Assembly: GCA_016293805.1 (NCBI GenBank)
Contig: JAEDDI010000026.1
Span: forward strand, 1-26,615
From: Bacillota bacterium
GTDB lineage: Bacteria; Bacillota; Clostridia; Peptostreptococcales; Anaerovoracaceae
Direction: 5' to 3'
Length of the DNA stretch: 26,615 nucleotides
The position numbers and the translations under genes are program-made. Below, piece after piece: positions 22,340 to 26,615 of this stretch. Every line of letters begins with the position of its first letter. The first letter of the stretch is position 1. The notes beneath the pieces are model-generated. The model ran no database searches. It had not been told where the DNA came from and saw only the letters and a program-made list of their open reading frames with translations.

Positions 22340-24112
22340 ATGAAAAGAAAAAAATTAATTGGAAAAGCATTTGCAGTTGTGATGGCATTGTCTGTAATCA
22401 TGATGTTTAATGTTTCAGCATTCGCAGACACAGCTCCGGAGACAAAGTATACTCCAAATGAATACTATTTTGTAGGTGAGTCTGAATTAGCAGGTCTTCC
22501 TGCTGTAGACGGCTATTACTGGACAAAGCAGTTGGTTTCAGAAGGCAGATACGACACTGAAAATCCTATCTGCGGAATACCAGAACACCAGCATTCGTCA
22601 GCGACAGAAGCAGACTGTATGGGGTATGAGCTTTCTTGCAATACTGAAGAACATATACACTCATCAGCATGTGCATCTTCATCACTGGTATGTGGAGTAG
22701 CAGAACATGAACATAGTTTTAGCTGTTATTCCCTTCAACTCACTTGTCAAATTGAAGAGCATAACCATACACTTGACTGTATTAAAGGGTTTAGAACTGT
22801 TTGTGGCAAAGAATATCATCAGCATAATCACTTACAGGGCTGCTACTCTCCAGTTGTATCATGTGGCAGTGCACATCATACAGACAGCTGCTATTCATGC
22901 GAAAAGCCCGAACATACTCATTCCACATACGGAGGAGCGTGCTATACTAAGAAATCTTGTGATATACTAGAACATGTTCATTCTGCAGAAGCAGGATGCT
23001 ATAACTATATCGAAGCTCAGTACAAGGTTATGCTTCTTAAGAGTGGTGATGATCAGGCTAACAATGGTAATGAATGGCTTGTTATCAAGGTTAAGGTTAA
23101 CTGTGCTGACGGAAAGACAAACGCAGCAGGAGTTGATGTTCATCTTACAGCAAACGATTATACAGAGGGAAATGCTTCCATAAAAGTACTTGAAAAGGAT
23201 GCAACAACCGGTCCTGATGGACTTGCAACTTTCAAGATTTCAAGTACATATGACAAGGCTTCAGTAACTGTTGACGGCAAAAGTGTTGTCAATGGAGCTA
23301 GAGTTGGCTGGACTGTTGGAAAATGGAATGTAACATATAACTATACTATGCCTGAGCATAAATGGATTGAAAGTGCATCAACAGCAACATGTACAGAAAG
23401 CGGCACAGCAGACAGAAAATGCAAGTGTTGCGGTGCACAGGAAACTATTGAAAAGGAAGCACTTGGTCATAATCTTAAAGATGTAGACGCTTTAGATCCA
23501 ACCTGTGAAACAAAGGGACATAAAGCAGGTAAAGTATGCCAGAGAGCCGGCTGTACATATACAGAGGGCATGGAAGAAATAACTGCACTCGGCCATAAAT
23601 ATGATGCCGGCAAAGTAATCAAGGAGCCTACTTATACTGAAAAAGGCATCAAGAGGTACACATGTACAAACGACTCAAGGCATACATATGATGAACCTAT
23701 TGACGAACTGACTTCAGAAGGCGAAGGTGAGATTGTTACACCTGGCCCTGGCGGAGATGGCGAAATCATTCCACCTGGTTCTGGCGGAGATGGCGGGATT
23801 ATTACACCTCCAATTCCTAATCCTGGTCCAAGCGGTGATACTGATCCTGTTGTTCCGGGAACTCCGGATACACCTGATGACCCGGGACAGGTTGATCCAA
23901 GCGGTGATTCAGAACCTGCAGATGATGGAAATATCGATGCAGAACCGGAAGGTGATGCAGCTGAAACTGCAGATACTGACGCTGAAGACAGCGAAGCTAA
24001 GGGCGTTAAGACTGGAGATGAGACTATGCTCGCTATGTGGGGAGCATTAGGACTTATCGCTGCACTTGGTCTTGGCGGAGCTTTAGTAATAGGCAGAAGA
24101 AGAGAAGAATAA
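22340..24112 (+). CDS. Wall-anchored protein with His/Cys-rich tandem repeats
   Basis: 590 residues from ATG 22340, the position equivalent to the gene 1 start. Earlier in-frame starts fall inside the riboswitch. The signal peptide is about 1-29 (ending VSAFA). Residues about 77-224 hold about eight repeats of the type C-x3-EHxHx4-C(Y), for example CGVAEHEHSFSCY and CQIEEHNHTLDC. These are known from Cna-B-type surface proteins and could bind zinc or copper. A Big_1-like domain (about 240-340, VNCADGKTNAAGVDVHL) is followed by two Cys/His repeats (CKCCGAQ, ALGH) and a Gly/Pro/acidic stalk (about 465-550). The sorting signal VKTGDE plus hydrophobic span and GRRREE ends the protein. It shares leader and 3' end with gene 1 but not the middle, so it is a mosaic. 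Metal binding is inferred. Confidence 0.85.
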   Translation: MKRKKLIGKAFAVVMALSVIMMFNVSAFADTAPETKYTPNEYYFVGESELAGLPAVDGYYWTKQLVSEGRYDTENPICGIPEHQHSSATEADCMGYELSCNTEEHIHSSACASSSLVCGVAEHEHSFSCYSLQLTCQIEEHNHTLDCIKGFRTVCGKEYHQHNHLQGCYSPVVSCGSAHHTDSCYSCEKPEHTHSTYGGACYTKKSCDILEHVHSAEAGCYNYIEAQYKVMLLKSGDDQANNGNEWLVIKVKVNCADGKTNAAGVDVHLTANDYTEGNASIKVLEKDATTGPDGLATFKISSTYDKASVTVDGKSVVNGARVGWTVGKWNVTYNYTMPEHKWIESASTATCTESGTADRKCKCCGAQETIEKEALGHNLKDVDALDPTCETKGHKAGKVCQRAGCTYTEGMEEITALGHKYDAGKVIKEPTYTEKGIKRYTCTNDSRHTYDEPIDELTSEGEGEIVTPGPGGDGEIIPPGSGGDGGIITPPIPNPGPSGDTDPVVPGTPDTPDDPGQVDPSGDSEPADDGNIDAEPEGDAAETADTDAEDSEAKGVKTGDETMLAMWGALGLIAALGLGGALVIGRRREE

Positions 24113-24171
24113 TCGCCTTTATTCTTTTGAGACACATAAAGCCGGCAATGCCGGCTTGTGTCTTTTTTTGT
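23993..24171 (+). repeat. 179-bp 3' repeat: sorting signal plus terminator, copy 2
   Basis: Partner of 21622-21800; few substitutions, no gaps. Confidence 0.9.
24131..24169 (+). terminator. Rho-independent terminator, surface gene 2
   Basis: Same GACAC/AAGCCGGC hairpin with seven T as at 21760. Confidence 0.92.
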
Positions 24172-24368
24172 ATGTGTACCTTGAACCGGTTAATACCCCT
24201 TTTGCGGTAGCCGGCAATGCCGTCTATTATATTCCCTTGCAGCAATGTGAAATTGCCTGCTCAATAGTATGTCAAAAATGTTACATATTTACACGTTCTT
24301 AAAAACATTGCTATTTCAACGTTTTTCCTCATCAAACAGGTTAATGTGCATCAGCATGCTGAAATAAT

Positions 24369-24412
24369 CTGTAATTTAAACCGATGAAATTACAGGAAAT
24401 ATATGGTATAAT
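24369..24412 (+). promoter_or_regulatory. Promoter with inverted repeat, surface gene 3
   Basis: Extended -10 TGGTATAAT (TATAAT 24407-24412). A perfect 9-bp repeat CTGTAATTT (24369-24377) / AAATTACAG (24387-24395) lies over the -35 region, which otherwise lacks a good hexamer. A TCAGCATGCTGA palindrome (24351-24362) precedes it. The operator differs from genes 1 and 2, so regulation at promoter level is probably different. The rest of 24172-24350 shows no gene. Confidence 0.55.
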
Positions 24413-24462
24413 GACTGGACAAGAAATTAGTTATAGTTAATATTTGAAAGGAGGAAATGACT

Positions 24463-24556
24463 AAGGCTAAAACACCCGAAAGGATGTGACAGAAAGCTAG
24501 AGGGCCTAAACCCTGGCAGGGGTATCAACCTGTTAAAGGTAAGGCAGCCAGCTGCC
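24463..24556 (+). ncRNA. Cyclic-di-GMP-I riboswitch aptamer, surface gene 3
   Basis: AGGCTAAA, ACACCC-GAAA-GGATGT (one C/A mismatch), GACAGAAAGC, GGCCTAA, GGCAGG...CCTG, P3 GGCAGC-CA-GCTGCC (24543-24556). The sequence outside the conserved words differs from copies 1 and 2, so this is an older paralogue of the same aptamer. Confidence 0.82.
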
Positions 24557-24586
24557 CATGACAGATGGAATGTCAATGGGGAAGAA
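24555..24586 (+). promoter_or_regulatory. Expression platform hairpin, gene 3
   Basis: CCCAT-GACA (24555-24563) pairs with TGTC-A-ATGGG (24571-24580). Compared with CCCATTA/TAATGGG in genes 1 and 2, the inner bases changed on both arms while pairing was kept, which supports a real stem next to GGGGAAGAA. Confidence 0.65.
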
Positions 24587-26615
24587 ATGAAAAAGAAAAA
24601 TGTAATCAAAAAAGTATTTGCTGTAATTATGGCACTGTCCGTTATATTCTCGTACAGCGTAGTTGCAATGGCAGATGAAGAGAAATGCATGTATAATCTG
24701 ATATGCACTGATTCAGAACACGATCATTCTGATGATTGCTATGGAAATCACGTCTGGAATTCAGGCGAAGTAACAACAGAAAGTACATGTACTTCAGATG
24801 GAGAGAAAACTTTCACGTGTACTGTTGAGGGTTGCGAAGCAATAAAAACAGAATCAATACCTGCGGCTCATTCATGGGATGAAGGTAAAGAAACGACAAC
24901 ACCTACATGCACTACTCTTGGAGAGAAAACTTTCACGTGTACTGTTGAGGGTTGCGGAGCAACAAAGACAGAACCAATACCTGCACTCGGTCATGAATAC
25001 GGAACTGATGGAAAGTGCATCCATGAAGGCTGTAAAGAATCTATTACAATCGATTCCGATACTGTAGCACTTATAGGTACAGCGCAGTATTCAACACTTG
25101 ATAAAGCCGTAGAGGCAGCTTCAGGTGGAGATACCGTTATTGTCCTTAAGGACTGCACGACATCAGGACTTAATCTCAGCAAGAATTTAACTATTAAAGG
25201 TGCTAAAGGAGCTGACCCTAAAATCACATTTACACAATATGGAATCGCTCTATGGGGTGCCAGTCTTAAATTCAAAGACTGTGATGTTGTTATGAATGAA
25301 ATTGGTTCTACACCATATACTTCTGAATGGAACTGGATGAGCATATGCGCAAGTCCAGATGCTTCTCTTACTCTTGACAATGTGTCAATGACTATGAATG
25401 GAAATGGTATAGATAAGCATGCTATCTATTTTTGTTCAAACAACAAACTGAATATTGTTAACGGAAGTAGCCTTACAATAACAGGGTATAAGCAGGATGC
25501 TCTTGAGTGGGACGGCGGAGATGGCGGATACAATGTGAATATTATTGACTCCAAATTCATCTCAGACCACAACCGTTCCGGATTTACAGGGACATTTTAT
25601 GCGACCATCACCAGAAGTGTGGTTGATGTTATAAACAGTCTTGGTAACGGCTCAAACGGATCCCATTTTAATATCACAGAGGACTCTGTCGTTAGATTTA
25701 ATAATAATGGATCGCACGGGTTATCAGCCGGAAATCTTACAATAGATGATTCCACAGTAGAAGCATGTGATAACGGTGCAAACGGAATACATACAATCGG
25801 TACGATGGTAATGAGGAACGGTTCTGATATAAAGATTCAGAGGAACAGGTGCTCAATATCCAGTAAGTGGACTATACCTGGAGCGCTATATGTTGGTCGC
25901 AATGGGACCATTGATGAAACATGTACTGTTGATATTACAGATAACAGAGGCTCCGGAATATATGTTAAGGCAGGCGGATCCCTTGATATGGCAACAGGAA
26001 CTGTTATGAGAAATACCGCTGAGAAGCTTGGCTTCGGCGGAGGAATCTATAACAATGGCAATACTACTGTGCTGGGCGATAAAGTTATACTTTACAACAA
26101 CCACGCAGAAAAAGCAGGTGATGATATATATAACGCTGAAGGCGCAGTTATAAAATTCCATGCTGTCGGCTCAGACTGGGTACTCGATGACTGTGGACAC
26201 AAGATTACCGGATGGTACTACGATAACGTACCATATATTGCAGAAATGTCTGATTCTGAACCACAACTTCTTTCAGTTGGAGATGGGTATAATGGCGGAC
26301 GCTGGTCTGTAAAGGGCTGCGAAATACTTGACCCTGTATCAGGAACTGCTTCTAAAGCAGAAGTTACAAACGCATATGAATATGCTAAAACTGCTGCAGA
26401 AGGGGTAATTGCACTCAAGGCAGCACATGGAGTGCCTGCATTACCTCCATATATACCTGTTACTCCTGAATCAGTATACACTGTAACATATATGGACGGT
26501 GTTGATGATGAAGTAGTATTTGAAGATCAGTCAACAACTAACCTTAAAAAGGGTGATAAAACTCCTGCATTTACAGGTGAACCGGTAAGAGAAGGATACA
26601 AGTTCATCGGATGGT
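24587..26615 (+). CDS. Surface protein with parallel beta-helix-like region (partial, 3' end outside window)
   Basis: The frame is open from ATG 24587 to the window edge, 676 residues. The signal peptide is about 1-26 (FSYSVVAMA, as in gene 1). One ICTDSEHDHSDDCY repeat of the gene 2 type follows, then two copies of GEKTFTCTVEGC with ALGHEYG. Residues about 150-525 show short turns with repeated Asn and Gly (NNNGSHGLSAGNLTIDDSTV, GGIYNNGNTTVLGD), typical of pectate-lyase-like right-handed beta helices in adhesins; no catalytic residues are recognised. Near 625-676 begins the same InlB-type repeat as in gene 1. By analogy the missing part should end in a sorting signal like VKTGD. Expression is controlled by its own c-di-GMP-I aptamer. 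Confidence 0.82.
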   Translation, partial: MKKKNVIKKVFAVIMALSVIFSYSVVAMADEEKCMYNLICTDSEHDHSDDCYGNHVWNSGEVTTESTCTSDGEKTFTCTVEGCEAIKTESIPAAHSWDEGKETTTPTCTTLGEKTFTCTVEGCGATKTEPIPALGHEYGTDGKCIHEGCKESITIDSDTVALIGTAQYSTLDKAVEAASGGDTVIVLKDCTTSGLNLSKNLTIKGAKGADPKITFTQYGIALWGASLKFKDCDVVMNEIGSTPYTSEWNWMSICASPDASLTLDNVSMTMNGNGIDKHAIYFCSNNKLNIVNGSSLTITGYKQDALEWDGGDGGYNVNIIDSKFISDHNRSGFTGTFYATITRSVVDVINSLGNGSNGSHFNITEDSVVRFNNNGSHGLSAGNLTIDDSTVEACDNGANGIHTIGTMVMRNGSDIKIQRNRCSISSKWTIPGALYVGRNGTIDETCTVDITDNRGSGIYVKAGGSLDMATGTVMRNTAEKLGFGGGIYNNGNTTVLGDKVILYNNHAEKAGDDIYNAEGAVIKFHAVGSDWVLDDCGHKITGWYYDNVPYIAEMSDSEPQLLSVGDGYNGGRWSVKGCEILDPVSGTASKAEVTNAYEYAKTAAEGVIALKAAHGVPALPPYIPVTPESVYTVTYMDGVDDEVVFEDQSTTNLKKGDKTPAFTGEPVREGYKFIGW
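26462..26614 (+). repeat. InlB-repeat module, copy 2
   Basis: Partner of 21311-21463; the match reaches the window edge and probably continues. Confidence 0.85.

Noticed and set aside
23632..24135. 167-codon minus-strand frame over the Gly/Pro stalk
   Set aside because: Low-complexity mirror of the stalk and sorting region; the 3' repeat creates the same shadow at 21510-21764.
24800..24970. Two 37-bp direct repeats as a CRISPR-like array
   Set aside because: They encode the protein repeat GEKTFTCTVEGC in frame; only two units, with no spacer pattern.

Overview
The window looks like a chromosomal accessory region of an anaerobic, Gram-positive Clostridia member (Bacillota). An Anaerovoracaceae- or Lachnospiraceae-like host is my guess. 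The support is strong AAGGAGG ribosome binding sites, extended -10 promoters, many Rho-independent terminators, secreted Fn3/Big/LRR_5/Cna-B proteins, sortase-type C-termini and cyclic-di-GMP-I (GEMM-I) riboswitches. No rRNA, tRNA, CRISPR array or intact transposase was seen.

Layout. 1-900: the tail of a sugar-type ABC ATPase, then a graveyard (LysR tail, Fn3 tail, possible zinc-ribbon relic) and a 25-residue membrane peptide on the minus strand. 1051-4281: a translationally coupled signalling operon made of an 8-TM sensor without a recognisable kinase core, a soluble PAS/HATPase kinase and a LuxR-type response regulator. 4341-12823: three transcription units, each behind the same unusual promoter (a CCCC-N4-CGGGG box, then exactly 21 nt to a TTTTAAAAT-type -10). 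They encode a pair of cytosolic helical proteins (4427-6276), two large secreted Fn3 proteins (6522-11570) and a third secreted protein (11759-12823). The box would sit near -42, where a class II activator binds, so the adjacent response regulator is the obvious candidate activator. 12824-15190: gene relics, an LRR_5/Fn3 secreted protein and a decayed IS200-like element. 15217-17286: an HU protein (minus strand), an orphan sorting-signal relic and a ClC-family channel. 17400-26615: three tandem surface-protein genes, the third cut by the window end. Each has its own promoter, a c-di-GMP-I aptamer and a hairpin covering the ribosome binding site. They encode a VWA/Cna-B pilus-tip-like adhesin, a His/Cys-repeat wall protein and a beta-helix-like adhesin. 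The first two end in the unusual sorting motif VKTGD.

Taken together, the window is a cell-surface island under two separate controls: a membrane-sensing two-component pathway acting through a shared operator-promoter, and cyclic-di-GMP acting on translation. Recombination has moved modules around: a 384-bp leader, a 179-bp sorting/terminator tail, a 319-bp Fn3 tail and a 153-bp InlB repeat each occur twice. These assignments come from reading the sequence; no database search was run.
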